Assembly: GCA_018660265.1 (NCBI GenBank)
Contig: JABJKS010000098.1
Location: 1-45,975, forward strand
DNA length: 45,975 nt
Origin: Rhodospirillaceae bacterium
GTDB lineage: Bacteria > Pseudomonadota > Alphaproteobacteria > GCA-2731375
Reading direction: 5' to 3'
In this document: positions 25,800 to 34,913 of the stretch, in pieces
Layout of the letters: each line of letters starts with the position of its first letter
Position numbering within the stretch: the first letter of the stretch is position 1
Made by a program: the position numbers and the translations under genes
Notes under the pieces: model-generated
Told to the model about the DNA's origin: nothing
Database searches by the model: none
What the model saw: the letters and a program-made list of their open reading frames with translations, nothing else

Positions 25800-26681
25800 C
25801 TACAAGGTGCCCTGCCGCTCTCCGGAATGGGACAACAGGGGATCATACAATTCTGGCCGGCGATCACGAAATAGGCCCCATGCCGCACGTTCAGCCCGGA
25901 TAGCGGCGAAATCGAAACTGGCGGTGACTATGCCCGCCTGCAACCGGTCTGCCTGCGCTACCGTCTCGCCATGCTGGTCGGCGATAAAGGATGAGCCATA
26001 AAATGTCATGCTCATATCATCCCAATCCTCATTACCGATCCGGTTTGACGCGGCGACCGGGATGACGTTGCAAGCGGCATGCCCTTGCATCGCCCGTTGC
26101 CAGGTTGTTTGAGAATTGTACCCCGGCACACCAGGATGGTTACCAATCGCCGTCGGATAAAGCAGAATGTCGGCACCTTGCTGGGCCATGACGCGGGCGG
26201 CCTCGGGAAACCACTGGTCCCAGCATACCGCAGCGCCAATTGCGCCATGGCGGGTTTGCCATACCTTGAAGCCGGTATCGCCTGGTGTGAAGTAGAATTT
26301 TTCCTGATAGCCGGGTCCATCGGGAATATGGCTTTTACGGTAGCGCCCCATGATCTCTCCATCCGCATCGATCATCGCAACGGTGTTGTAGTAGGCATTA
26401 TTGTCGCGTTCAAAAAAGCTGATGGGGATGACAACACCAAGTTCCGCAGCCAGTTCGGAGAAGCCTTTGATCGTTTTATTGTCGGTGAAAGGCCGGGCCA
26501 GGGCAAAATGTTCGGCTTTTTGTTCCGGACAAAAATAGCGTGTTTCAAAAAGTTCCTGGAGCAGGATAATATCCGCGCCTTGGGCTGCCGCCTGGCGAAC
26601 CAGGTCTCGCGCGGCCTCGATATTTGTCTCCCGGTCAGGTCCGCAATTCATTTGCGTTGCCGCTACACAAACCTCAGTCAT
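25800..26681 (-). CDS. aguB: N-carbamoylputrescine amidase
   Basis: A 293-aa nitrilase-superfamily enzyme converting N-carbamoylputrescine to putrescine, CO2 and ammonia in the cytosol. The triad is Glu43 (LLQELFETRYFC), Lys116 (YRKSHIPDGPGY) and Cys153 (AAVCWDQWFPE). QELFETRYFC and HIPDGPGYQEKFYFTPGDTGFKVW are specific to the AguB group rather than generic nitrilases. Length agrees with the family. The ATG at 26681 has GGAGGG 10 bases upstream. The usual partner, agmatine deiminase, is not in the window, so it may serve polyamine breakdown with a partner elsewhere, or act on a related carbamoyl compound. Confidence 0.9.
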   Translation of the reverse strand: MTEVCVAATQMNCGPDRETNIEAARDLVRQAAAQGADIILLQELFETRYFCPEQKAEHFALARPFTDNKTIKGFSELAAELGVVIPISFFERDNNAYYNTVAMIDADGEIMGRYRKSHIPDGPGYQEKFYFTPGDTGFKVWQTRHGAIGAAVCWDQWFPEAARVMAQQGADILLYPTAIGNHPGVPGYNSQTTWQRAMQGHAACNVIPVAASNRIGNEDWDDMSMTFYGSSFIADQHGETVAQADRLQAGIVTASFDFAAIRAERAAWGLFRDRRPELYDPLLSHSGERQGTL

Positions 26682-27444
26682 TGTTTCAGATCCCTCCGCC
26701 AAATCCCTAAGTAACCCGCTAATGACACAGGTCAGGGTTAGTCTAGCACGCTTCGTAACCGCACTGAAATCCAGGCACGTTTAGATCTATCCTCGCCGCA
26801 CATGACGGCCAATATTACCCGACGCCGAATTTACTTGTACTTTAATGAACTTGCTGTGCTCCCCTTGGTTGGACCACCCTGCTGGAGGTTTTCCGGGGGC
26901 GATAGCTCATGGCGGATGCCTCGCCGCTGAGCTCTTGTGCAACGATATCGGCGGGTTGTTGCCGTTCCAAGAAGCTTATTCCAGAAATTTTCGCACCTGG
27001 TCGACAGTCTGCAACAAGGACCCGTTCCGGCGTAAACCCATCCAACAAAGGAATTTGTTAGAGATAGATAGACGCCGTCCTTGGGCCTTGAGAGATGCCT
27101 GATTTTCCCATCTGTCGACCGGCACAGGAATTGATCAAGCGGATTGCTACTTGCAAACAGCGCATGCCCTTTCAGATAGCCAGAACGCCGCCGATCCGAT
27201 TGAGCTTGCCTATTAGAATCTTGTAATAATATAACAAAAATGCGACTAATATAGCCTCGCTCAGCACCCTGGGGCGATGGCTGGACGAATGTCGAGGTAT
27301 CTGGACGAACCGAACCGGCACCAAAGGGTTAAAGTCCCCTAAATGTCGACAGGTGCTAGCTCGGTTCGTCCAATCTGGCGTATTTTGGCGCTTCGCAAAC
27401 CTTCGTTGCTGGCCTCATGAGAGATTCGGTATATATGGACACTA
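26682..27444. other. 763-bp intergenic region
   Basis: No convincing gene is visible; short frames lack ribosome sites and similarity. It must hold the promoter of the carbamoylputrescine amidase on one side and of the sensory operon on the other. The right end contains three TGGACGAA boxes, described separately. The rest is AT-richer than neighbouring coding sequence and may be degraded. Confidence 0.5.
27282..27372. promoter_or_regulatory. Three TGGACGAA boxes upstream of the sensory operon
   Basis: TGGACGAA occurs at 27282-27289 and 27302-27309 (direct, 20 bp apart, two helical turns) and inverted at 27365-27372. The second and third belong to a 12-bp perfect inverted repeat (27302-27313 with 27361-27372), continued after 4 mismatched bases by GCACC/GGTGC. 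The set ends 72 bp before the PhnD-like gene and fits operator sites or a long cruciform/hairpin. Confidence 0.5.
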
Positions 27445-28470
27445 ATGGATAGCCAATTCATCAAAAGACAACGTCCGAGTAGCGTTTTGCCAAAGGCGCT
27501 ACCTGCTGCGCTTTTTCTCGTGGTTTGCATGGTGTCTTTGCCCCTAGCGCCGGGGTTAGCGCAAACGAAGCCGCTCATGGACCTGAGAGACAGCATGAGT
27601 GTCGACGAGGTCAATCGCAGCTTGGCTCAGCGGGCGAGCCGAACCAAGGGCCGGGCAACGTTTCATTTCGGTTTTGATTTGCGTTCCGGTCCGTTGGAAG
27701 ATGCCCGGCAATACCTTCCTTTTTTGAACTATCTTAGTCGAGCTACTGGGTACGATTTCAAGCTGCGCTTCACCTCGAAATCATCTTCCATCATCGACGA
27801 CCTGGGAACGGGAAAGGTTCATTTCGCGGCAGTCGGTGCGGTGTCCTTCATCAAGGCGCATGAAAAATACGGCGCTGTCCACATGGTGCGCGGCAAGAAT
27901 AAACAGGGCGGCTCCGAGTACCGTTCAGCCTTCGTGGTGCTGCCCGATAGCCGCTTTGAAAACCTGCAACATATTAAAGGGGCGAGTGTCGCTTTTGGCT
28001 CCAGAACGTCGACGCAAGGGCATCTAATCCCGCGTATCACCCTTGCACGACATGGCATCGAACTTAACGATCTCACCTCCTACGAATTCGCCGGATCGCA
28101 TCGGAGCTGCGTCAACTCTGTCCTCAAAAGGGCATTTGATGTTTGCGGGATGCAGGACACCATGGCCTTGGAATTGGCGAGCCGGGGCTTGGTCAGGGTT
28201 CTCCATATGTCCGGCTATTATCCGTCGAGCGGCATTGCGTCCAATAAAGATGTTTCATTGGAAGTCATTGAAACGGTGAAACGGGCCTTGCTGGATTTCG
28301 ACCCTTTGGACCGAGACAAAAAGGGTTTGTATGATTGGCAAAGAACGGAAATGCCGAACGGCTTTGGCCGCTCAGACTCAACCGACTATGCGGAATTGAG
28401 GAGCTGGTTGATCCGACTGGGATTGCTTGAATCAAAGACGGTCTCCCCAAGGCGAGAAAAGCAAGAATGA
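27445..28470 (+). CDS. PhnD/SsuA-like periplasmic binding protein, kinase-linked
   Basis: A 341-aa type-2 periplasmic binding protein of the phosphonate/phosphite-binding (PhnD) superfamily. A signal peptide spans about 1-40 (ALPAALFLVVCMVSL, cleavage near GLAQ). The mature protein shows FHFGFDLRSGPLEDARQYLPFLNYLSRATGYDFKLRF, then DDLGTGKVHFAAVGAVSF, then VAFGSRTSTQGHLIPRITLA, all PhnD-like. No ABC permease or ATPase gene is adjacent; instead the TGA overlaps the start of a membrane histidine kinase by 4 bp. I infer a ligand receptor that presents its cargo to the kinase rather than a transport component. The ligand is unknown. Confidence 0.82.
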   Translation: MDSQFIKRQRPSSVLPKALPAALFLVVCMVSLPLAPGLAQTKPLMDLRDSMSVDEVNRSLAQRASRTKGRATFHFGFDLRSGPLEDARQYLPFLNYLSRATGYDFKLRFTSKSSSIIDDLGTGKVHFAAVGAVSFIKAHEKYGAVHMVRGKNKQGGSEYRSAFVVLPDSRFENLQHIKGASVAFGSRTSTQGHLIPRITLARHGIELNDLTSYEFAGSHRSCVNSVLKRAFDVCGMQDTMALELASRGLVRVLHMSGYYPSSGIASNKDVSLEVIETVKRALLDFDPLDRDKKGLYDWQRTEMPNGFGRSDSTDYAELRSWLIRLGLLESKTVSPRREKQE

Positions 28471-30689
28471 AGATCAGGACCCGGTTCGCCCTCCTCATTA
28501 TGCTCTTGACGGCAGGGTTTGCGTTGTCCGTCGTGACGGTCATGGAGACCCTGTTGCGTGACCACCTTGTTTCCGCGCAGGAAGAATGGGCGGAAACGCT
28601 GGTTCGGTCCGTTGCCGAGGGTGTAGCGCAAGACACTATTGATGGTGAAATACTTCAGGCACGAGATTATTTACGCCGGATCGTCGCGAAAGATACCGCC
28701 TTGTCGTACATATACGTTACCAGCTTCGATGGCAGGCTCTTTTCCCACACCTTCGATGACGAATTTCCGAAAGCTCTCGCCGAGCGCCTGCTCTCCGCGG
28801 ACAGGGCTCTATCACATGCCGTTTTTTCAACGGAGCGCGGCGATATTCATGAGGTTATCGCGCCACTCATAGAAGGAATGGACGCCTACCTGCATATCGG
28901 CGTGAGCCACGAAAGGATCAACGAGTTGATCGCGGATGCTCGAGACGATTTGGTCTTGGTTATTCTGACCGTCGCCATTGTCGGGCTGGGCGTCGCGCTA
29001 ACCCTCGGTTATCGCATCGGCCAGCCATTGCGACAGCTTGTCGATCAGATACAACGCTTCGGCCAAGTCGGAGATAACATCAAGATAGAAGTCGGCACCT
29101 CGGAGCCGGACATCAAGAACCTCGCCGGTGCCTTCAATGAAATGGTCGCATCTAGATGGTCCGCCGAAGCGGAGTTGAGAGAAAGCGAACAACAACTTCG
29201 TCTGGTGACCGACGCCCTGCCGGCGCTGATCACTTATGTTGACACATCGCAGCGCTACCGTTTTGTCAACAAGGTTGCAGAACGCTGGTTCGCCCGTTCC
29301 CAGAGCGAAATTGTTGGCCACACCATTGCCGAAGTACTCGATCAGTCAACGACCGACGACACGCATGTCCGTTCAATGGCCGCCTTGGCGGGTGAGTCAC
29401 AGAGTTTTGAAAAAAGGCAATTGTATCCTGATGGCCAAGAGAGGTGGATAAGCAGTAGTTATATCCCACACAAGAATGAAGCCGGCGAGATCGTCGGTTC
29501 GTTAGCTCTGGTTATCGACATCAGCGAACGACATATCCTGGAAGAGCGCCTTCATCGGTCGCAGAAGATGGAGGCCGTGGGGCAACTAACGGGTGGCATC
29601 GCGCACGAATTCAACAACTTGCTGCAGGTCGTCGCAGGTAACATCGCCCTGCTGGAAGAAAATGTTCCGTCCGACCTGGTCACAGGCAGATCCTTCGACG
29701 CGATTAACAGGAATGTCACGCGCGGGGCTGATTTGACGAGCCGCTTGCTGTCATTTTCGCGCCAGCAACCATTGGCGCCAAAGGCACTGGTGATCGATAA
29801 AATCTTGGCGGAAATGCAGGAGCTGTTGCGGCAGACCTTGGGCGAAACCATTGAGGTGAAGATCGGATCGGTAAAGGGCATCTGGATAGCCGAGGCAGAC
29901 CCGGGTCAACTGGAAAGCGCCCTGCTGAATTTGGCACTGAATGCCCGTGACGCTATGCCAGGTGGCGGCATTATCACGCTCTCCGCCGACAATATTCAAC
30001 TCGACGAGCGGATGGCGGCAACACATGAGGAAGAGGCGTCCGGTGACTATGTGATGTTGAGCCTAGCCGATAATGGTAGCGGCATGTCCGAAGACGATAT
30101 CAGCCATGCCTTCGAACCATTCTTTACGACCAAGGATGTTGGCAAGGGTACCGGGCTAGGCTTGAGCATGGTTTACGGCTTCGCCCAGCAGTCAGGCGGC
30201 TTTGTCGAGATCGAGAGCGAATTGGGAAGCGGCACGACGATGCGCCTGTACTTGCCCCGGCTAGTCGGCACCAAGGAGGACGAAGCCGCCACCCAAGGGG
30301 CCCTGCTCGAGGCTGCTGCAACGGCTGATGGCACCATACTCCTGGTCGAGGATGACGCCGATGTCCGGGAGTCGCTGGCGGCGCAACTGACGAGTTTGGG
30401 CTATCGGGTGATCGAAGCCGAAGATGGGACGGCGGCATTGGCCGCTCTATCCGATGCGCCGAACATCGATTTGCTGTTCACGGATGTCGTGATGCCCGGT
30501 GGGTTAAGCGGTGTTGAATTAGCCCGCCGGACATTGGCGCTTCGACCGGAACTGAAAATTCTTTATAGCACCGGTTACAGCGAAGAATTTATCGTCGAAG
30601 CAGGTGACATGCCAGATAGCGCCATCGTACTGCGCAAGCCTTACGATAAGTCAAAACTAGCGGCCACAATCGCACAAACCCTGAATTGA
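28467..30689 (+). CDS. Membrane hybrid histidine kinase with HAMP, PAS and receiver domains
   Basis: A 740-aa hybrid sensor. TM1 spans about 6-28 and TM2 about 152-175, with a ~120-aa periplasmic sensor between. Then come a HAMP (about 176-228), a PAS (about 240-360, [18 protein letters not shown]), the dimerisation domain with phospho-acceptor His380 in GGIAHEFNN, an ATPase domain with [19 protein letters not shown] and [11 protein letters not shown], and a receiver with Asp673 in LFTDVVMPG. It is translationally coupled (ATGA) to the PhnD-like binding protein, so the periplasmic domain probably reads the liganded receptor. No output regulator is adjacent. Confidence 0.92.
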   Translation: MKIRTRFALLIMLLTAGFALSVVTVMETLLRDHLVSAQEEWAETLVRSVAEGVAQDTIDGEILQARDYLRRIVAKDTALSYIYVTSFDGRLFSHTFDDEFPKALAERLLSADRALSHAVFSTERGDIHEVIAPLIEGMDAYLHIGVSHERINELIADARDDLVLVILTVAIVGLGVALTLGYRIGQPLRQLVDQIQRFGQVGDNIKIEVGTSEPDIKNLAGAFNEMVASRWSAEAELRESEQQLRLVTDALPALITYVDTSQRYRFVNKVAERWFARSQSEIVGHTIAEVLDQSTTDDTHVRSMAALAGESQSFEKRQLYPDGQERWISSSYIPHKNEAGEIVGSLALVIDISERHILEERLHRSQKMEAVGQLTGGIAHEFNNLLQVVAGNIALLEENVPSDLVTGRSFDAINRNVTRGADLTSRLLSFSRQQPLAPKALVIDKILAEMQELLRQTLGETIEVKIGSVKGIWIAEADPGQLESALLNLALNARDAMPGGGIITLSADNIQLDERMAATHEEEASGDYVMLSLADNGSGMSEDDISHAFEPFFTTKDVGKGTGLGLSMVYGFAQQSGGFVEIESELGSGTTMRLYLPRLVGTKEDEAATQGALLEAAATADGTILLVEDDADVRESLAAQLTSLGYRVIEAEDGTAALAALSDAPNIDLLFTDVVMPGGLSGVELARRTLALRPELKILYSTGYSEEFIVEAGDMPDSAIVLRKPYDKSKLAATIAQTLN

Positions 30690-30698
30690 TCTTTTGAG

Positions 30699-30718
30699 CC
30701 CGCAAGGGCCGCTGCGGG
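30699..30718 (+). terminator. Weak hairpin after the kinase
   Basis: A 6-bp stem (CCCGCA/TGCGGG) with an 8-nt loop sits 10 bp after the kinase stop. No T-run follows. Confidence 0.25.
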
Positions 30719-30914
30719 TCCAGACCCGGACACACTGCGTCGCCTAGTATGCGGTTCGCTGCTGGGAGTAAGCGGACATCATCTTACCGCCGATATCTTT
30801 CCATAACGTGCCAATGGCTCCGCCCGCCATCGATTTCAGCCACCTTGTAGAAAAACATGCCATACTGTTTGCAATTATCCGCCAATTTTCGGGTCATATT
30901 ACGGGAGTGGCAGC

Positions 30915-31781
30915 ATGGGTGCGATCGATATCGTTTGCAATCTATTCACGGAACGGGAAGTCGCAGAGGGGCGCACGGGCTTGGACGACACGTTCAAGGC
31001 GCAGGTGCGCATGCCGGTGGAGATGCGTGGTGGTGTCTCCGTTCCCCGCTATCTGAAAAAAATGGACGCTGCCGGCATCGACCGCTCGTTGTTGGTTGCC
31101 GTTCGCGCCGGTGATCTTGCCGTACGGGGTTCCTTTGAAATCGAATATGCCCGGGTGGCTGAGGTCTGTAGCGAACATCCCGACAGGTTTTCCGGCCTGG
31201 CAGGGGTTGATCCGTTTCGTGGCATGGCCGGTATTTACCAGTTGAGGCAGGCGGTGGAGGAAATGGGCTTTGTTGGTGCGCATCTTTATCCCCATTGGTT
31301 CGGGCTGGCCCCGAATGACCGGCGCTATTATCCCTATTACGCCAAGTGCTGCGAGCTGGATATTCCGATCATGATGCAAGTCGGCCATAACCTGATCTAT
31401 TCCCGCGAGCGCCGCCTGCCGAGTGTTGGCCGGCCCATCACCCTGGACGAAGTGGCCATCGATTTCCCAGAGTTGAAGCTGATCGGTATTCACATTGGTG
31501 TACCCTGGACGGACGAAATGATCTCCATGGCCTGGAAGCATGAAAATGTCTTTATCGGTGTTGATGCCTATGCCCCGAAACATTGGCCACCGCAAATTGT
31601 CCACTACCTCAACACCTATGGTCAGGACAAAGTCTTGTTCGGCACTGATTGGCCGGTCATTGACCCCGAACGCGCCATGGCAGAGGTCAACGACATGGAC
31701 CTTCGCGCGGAGGCGAAAGCCAAATTGCTGCGCGACAATGCCTTGAAATTATTTCGCCTGCCTGAAAGCCCCGGGGCATGA
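30915..31781 (+). CDS. Amidohydrolase family 2 (TIM-barrel) protein
   Basis: A 288-aa protein of the amidohydrolase-2/ACMSD-related family, which includes metal-dependent decarboxylases and hydratases or hydrolases of ring-cleavage products. Visible elements are GAHLYPHWFGLAPNDRRYYPYYAKC, IMMQVGH, LKLIGIHIGVPW and VLFGTDWPV with the metal Asp near the C-terminus. The usual N-terminal HxH metal pair is not evident: the first strand reads IDIVCNLF. Metal binding, and so catalysis, may therefore differ. GGGAG lies 8 bases upstream of the ATG. Its stop overlaps the acyl-CoA ligase start by 4 bp. Confidence 0.8.
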   Translation: MGAIDIVCNLFTEREVAEGRTGLDDTFKAQVRMPVEMRGGVSVPRYLKKMDAAGIDRSLLVAVRAGDLAVRGSFEIEYARVAEVCSEHPDRFSGLAGVDPFRGMAGIYQLRQAVEEMGFVGAHLYPHWFGLAPNDRRYYPYYAKCCELDIPIMMQVGHNLIYSRERRLPSVGRPITLDEVAIDFPELKLIGIHIGVPWTDEMISMAWKHENVFIGVDAYAPKHWPPQIVHYLNTYGQDKVLFGTDWPVIDPERAMAEVNDMDLRAEAKAKLLRDNALKLFRLPESPGA

Positions 31782-33313
31782 ATGCCGGGGCCTTTCAGGT
31801 GCGGGAGGCATTGGTCGGTGCCGACATTACCTCCGGCGTTATGGCGGGGGCGTTGCGCCATCCGGACAAACCGGCGTTATTGTTTGAAGGGCGTTGCCTA
31901 AGCTTTGCCCAATTGGCTGAACGCATTCAGCGTGTCGCGGCCCTGGCGCGGGACGAGCTGAATTTAGTTCCGGGCGATTGCGTTGCGATCTATGCGCCAA
32001 ATTGTCTGCCCTACATCGAGCTGGTCGCAGGCCTATCCCGTGCTGGTGTGATGGTCGCGACACCCACCCACCGGGCGGCGAAAATGGAATTGCAACAAAT
32101 TCTGAACAATTGCCAGGCCAAAATGGTGTTCTGCCCGGATGATCTTGGCGGAAATCTGGAGCACCTCGACAGCCTATCGGTTCTGTCGCTCGATGCCGAG
32201 TACGAAGATATGCTGGCTCGGCAATCCCTTGACCAACCAGTGCCGCCCGCTGACGCGGAGGCAACATTCTGCATCCCCTATACGTCTGGCACAACGGGGG
32301 AGCCCAAGGGCGTGATGTTGTCGCACCATTGCCGCAGCCACTTATTTGCGGCCATGGCATATCATTTTCGCTGCCTCAGCGCAGAGGACCAGCATCTTTG
32401 TTTTGCGCCTTTGGCGCATGGCGGTGGCTATGGTTTTGCCATGGCCAGCATCTTCAATGGCGGCACCTTGGAGTTGATGGCGGCTTTTGATCCGGCCCAT
32501 GTCATGGCACGATTGGCCAGTGGCGAAGTAACCTCTGTCTTCATGGTGCCAACACATGTTCATCAAATCCTGTCCTTGCCAGATGATCTTTTGGCTCAAC
32601 GCAAGGGGTTTCGCCTCAACGGTATTGTCGTTAACGCCGCGCCCTTCGCCCGAACTTTGAAACAAAGTGCCGTGGCATTCTTTGGCGAAGGTATCATTCA
32701 CGAATGTTATGGCTGCACCGAGGTCGGTATCGCAAGTGCCCTGGCACCAGAGTTGATCGAGGATAAACCCGGCTCCGTCGGCCCGGCCATCCGGGGCACA
32801 GAGGTTATTGTGCGACGGGAAGACCGTAGCCTTGCAGAGCCCGGCGAAATTGGCGACATCTGGGTTAAATCGCCCACCTTGTTCAACGGATACTGTCGCA
32901 ATGAAGCGGCAACGGCCGACGCCTTGGATGATGGCTGGTTACTGACCGGAGACATGGGGGCTACGGACCATGATGGCTTTCTCTCCATCATGGACCGGCG
33001 GAAGGATATGGTTATATCGGGCGGCATCAACATCTATCCCCGGGAGATTGAGGAAGTTCTGCTGCGTCATGGAAGCGTGGCGGAGGCAGCGGTGGTCGGC
33101 GTTCCGGACGAGAAGTGGGGAGAGTGCCTAGCCGCAGTCATTGTCGCCCGGCCCGGGTACGAGGTAACGGCAGACGAGATTGAGGCACATTGCCGACAGT
33201 TTCTGGGCGGCTACAAAATTCCACGGCGCATTACCTTTGAGGATGAGCTTATACGCAATCCTGCGGGTAAAGTTATGAAACGCACCATCAAGGCGCAATT
33301 ATCAAGCACCTAA
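31778..33313 (+). CDS. AMP-dependent acyl-CoA synthetase/ligase
   Basis: A 511-aa ANL-superfamily ligase activating a carboxylic acid with ATP and CoA. The phosphate loop is PYTSGTTGEPKGVM at 167-180, followed by HECYGCTEVGIA, GDMGATDHDGFLSIMDRRKDMVISGGINIYPREIEE and the C-terminal catalytic Lys in RNPAGKVMKR. Cytosolic. It overlaps the amidohydrolase by ATGA, so the two likely act in sequence: release or processing of an acid, then thioesterification. The acid chain cannot be assigned from sequence; the pocket resembles the broad fatty/aryl-acid ligase group. Confidence 0.9.
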   Translation: MNAGAFQVREALVGADITSGVMAGALRHPDKPALLFEGRCLSFAQLAERIQRVAALARDELNLVPGDCVAIYAPNCLPYIELVAGLSRAGVMVATPTHRAAKMELQQILNNCQAKMVFCPDDLGGNLEHLDSLSVLSLDAEYEDMLARQSLDQPVPPADAEATFCIPYTSGTTGEPKGVMLSHHCRSHLFAAMAYHFRCLSAEDQHLCFAPLAHGGGYGFAMASIFNGGTLELMAAFDPAHVMARLASGEVTSVFMVPTHVHQILSLPDDLLAQRKGFRLNGIVVNAAPFARTLKQSAVAFFGEGIIHECYGCTEVGIASALAPELIEDKPGSVGPAIRGTEVIVRREDRSLAEPGEIGDIWVKSPTLFNGYCRNEAATADALDDGWLLTGDMGATDHDGFLSIMDRRKDMVISGGINIYPREIEEVLLRHGSVAEAAVVGVPDEKWGECLAAVIVARPGYEVTADEIEAHCRQFLGGYKIPRRITFEDELIRNPAGKVMKRTIKAQLSST

Positions 33314-33348
33314 TTTAATGCCACAAAACATGGACCCGGTTTTTCAAA

Positions 33349-33993
33349 TCAGTCGATAATTCTGTTCGCAACCGGGGAACCGTTTGCCAAGGCGTGCGCG
33401 ACGCCGTCGGAATTGGAAACCACACCGAAATGCGTGCCAATATCATAGAGGCTCGACGCTTGTTCACGCGGACCTGTGGCGGCCACACAATCTTCGGGCA
33501 CCACAACGCGATAGCCATGAAAAAAGGCGTCGTGCACCGTCGACCTCACACAGATATTTGTGACGACACCCATGGCAATGATGGTGTCTATCTCCATGTC
33601 CTTCAGGGTTAAATCAAGATCGGTATTAAAGAAGCCAGAATAGCGTCGTTTTAAAATACACAGGTCATGCTCGGTCTGGACGAGGCCATCCATTACCTCC
33701 GCCCCCCATGTGCCTTCGACACAATGATGCGACCGCTTCAAATACTCTCGGTCCCGTCGCAGGCCGGGACGATGGGCATCGTTTACAAATGCTACAACAC
33801 CGCCTGCCTCCCGAACCGCCCCCAGTACCGCATTCTGTGGTCCCAAAAGCCGGTCCGCATCAGGCAACACCATAGCGCCGCCCTCGACGCAAAAATCATT
33901 CAGCATATCGATGATCAGCACAGCGGTGCTGTGCGGCGTGAACAGAAATTCGTTTTCGTCCTGTCGATGTGCGGAAAATTGATCCAGCGTCAT
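33349..33993 (-). CDS. Isochorismatase-like cysteine hydrolase
   Basis: A 214-aa cysteine hydrolase. The Asp-Lys-Cys triad is visible: Asp29 in LIIDMLNDF, Lys115 in LCILKRRYSGF and Cys148 in GVVTNICVRSTVHDAFF. The family covers isochorismatase, nicotinamidase, N-carbamoylsarcosine amidase, biuret hydrolase and ureidoacrylate amidase. Given the surrounding amidases, an amide or ureide substrate is more likely than isochorismate (inference). GGAG lies 8 bases before the ATG. It is divergent from a second cysteine hydrolase gene at 34.3 kb, with a palindrome in between. Confidence 0.87.
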   Translation of the reverse strand: MTLDQFSAHRQDENEFLFTPHSTAVLIIDMLNDFCVEGGAMVLPDADRLLGPQNAVLGAVREAGGVVAFVNDAHRPGLRRDREYLKRSHHCVEGTWGAEVMDGLVQTEHDLCILKRRYSGFFNTDLDLTLKDMEIDTIIAMGVVTNICVRSTVHDAFFHGYRVVVPEDCVAATGPREQASSLYDIGTHFGVVSNSDGVAHALANGSPVANRIID

Positions 33994-34023
33994 AATTGAT
34001 CTCCATTCAGGGAATGCTGTTTC

Positions 34024-34035
34024 GTTCCATGGAAC
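34024..34035. promoter_or_regulatory. Palindrome in the promoter between two cysteine hydrolase genes
   Basis: GTTCCATGGAAC is a perfect 12-bp palindrome 31 bp upstream of one start codon and about 240 bp from the other. Possible operator; short enough to occur by chance. Confidence 0.3.
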
Positions 34036-34276
34036 CCAAGCCAGTACGCCTAATCGTTAGCGAAGCACCAATACTTGTCAATGTCGTGGCACGGTTCAAT
34101 GCTGGACCCTGCAATAGATCGCGCAACGGATCATGTGGACTTTCCAGGCCCGATAATCCAGAATTTAATTTGTCGGTGGTACTGCCGCTGTGCCTCGGTG
34201 CCGTCATGACTTGGCTGCGTAATGGGCGGCTCCCGCAGTCTTTTAGATTGCACCCGAATTTGCGAAGGAAACACAC

Positions 34277-34894
34277 ATGACAGACCACCGCATGACACCC
34301 ATCGCCGGCTGCACGGCGCTCATGGTTATTGATATGCAGAACGCGTTCTGTAATGACGGCGGTTCCATCGCCTCGATAGACCTCGATATTTCCATGTTGA
34401 AAGCGGCGATAAAGCCCTGTGCGCGCCTTATCGACGGGGCAAGGGCGGCCGGAATACCGATTATTTATACCCGCTATGTCTATCGCGCGGACTACGCTGA
34501 TGGTGGCGTGCTGGTTAAATATCTGCTGCCCGCATTGGGTGAGTTGGATCATCTTGCAGCCGGCACCTGGGATGTAGAAATTGTGGAGGAATTAACGCCC
34601 CAAAAAAGCGACTATGTTGTTGATAAGAACCGTCCCAGCGGTTTCTACGCCAGCGGGTTGGAGCCCATATTAAACGGCCTCGACACCGACAGCCTGGTGG
34701 TTTGCGGTGTTACGACAAACTGCTGTGTGGAAACCACGGTGCGTGATGCCAGCCAACGAGACTATAAAACATTCGTTGTGACCGATGCCACAGGGGAGCT
34801 GGAACAGGAACGCCACGACTTTGCGATCAATACCATGGCCTTCCTGTTCGCCGAACCTGTGACCGTTGATGACGTGTTGCAGTTCTGGCAATGA
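34277..34894 (+). CDS. Isochorismatase-like cysteine hydrolase
   Basis: A 205-aa protein with triad Asp19 (MVIDMQNAF), Lys117 (VVDKNRPSGF) and Cys150 (GVTTNCCVETTVRDA). The KNRPSGFYASGLEPIL and TNCCVETTVRDASQRDY segments match the ureidoacrylate amidase/carbamoyl-hydrolase side of the family better than isochorismatase (inference). AAGGAA lies 8 bases before the ATG. It converges on the SDR gene 19 bp away. Together with the neighbouring isochorismatase-like enzyme it strengthens a ureide/amide degradation theme. Confidence 0.87.
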   Translation: MTDHRMTPIAGCTALMVIDMQNAFCNDGGSIASIDLDISMLKAAIKPCARLIDGARAAGIPIIYTRYVYRADYADGGVLVKYLLPALGELDHLAAGTWDVEIVEELTPQKSDYVVDKNRPSGFYASGLEPILNGLDTDSLVVCGVTTNCCVETTVRDASQRDYKTFVVTDATGELEQERHDFAINTMAFLFAEPVTVDDVLQFWQ

Positions 34895-34913
34895 TAACCA
34901 TCGCTACGGATAG

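Noticed and set aside
26842-27048. 68-codon minus-strand frame in the long intergenic region
   Set aside because: Short, without ribosome site or similarity; I treated the region as non-coding.
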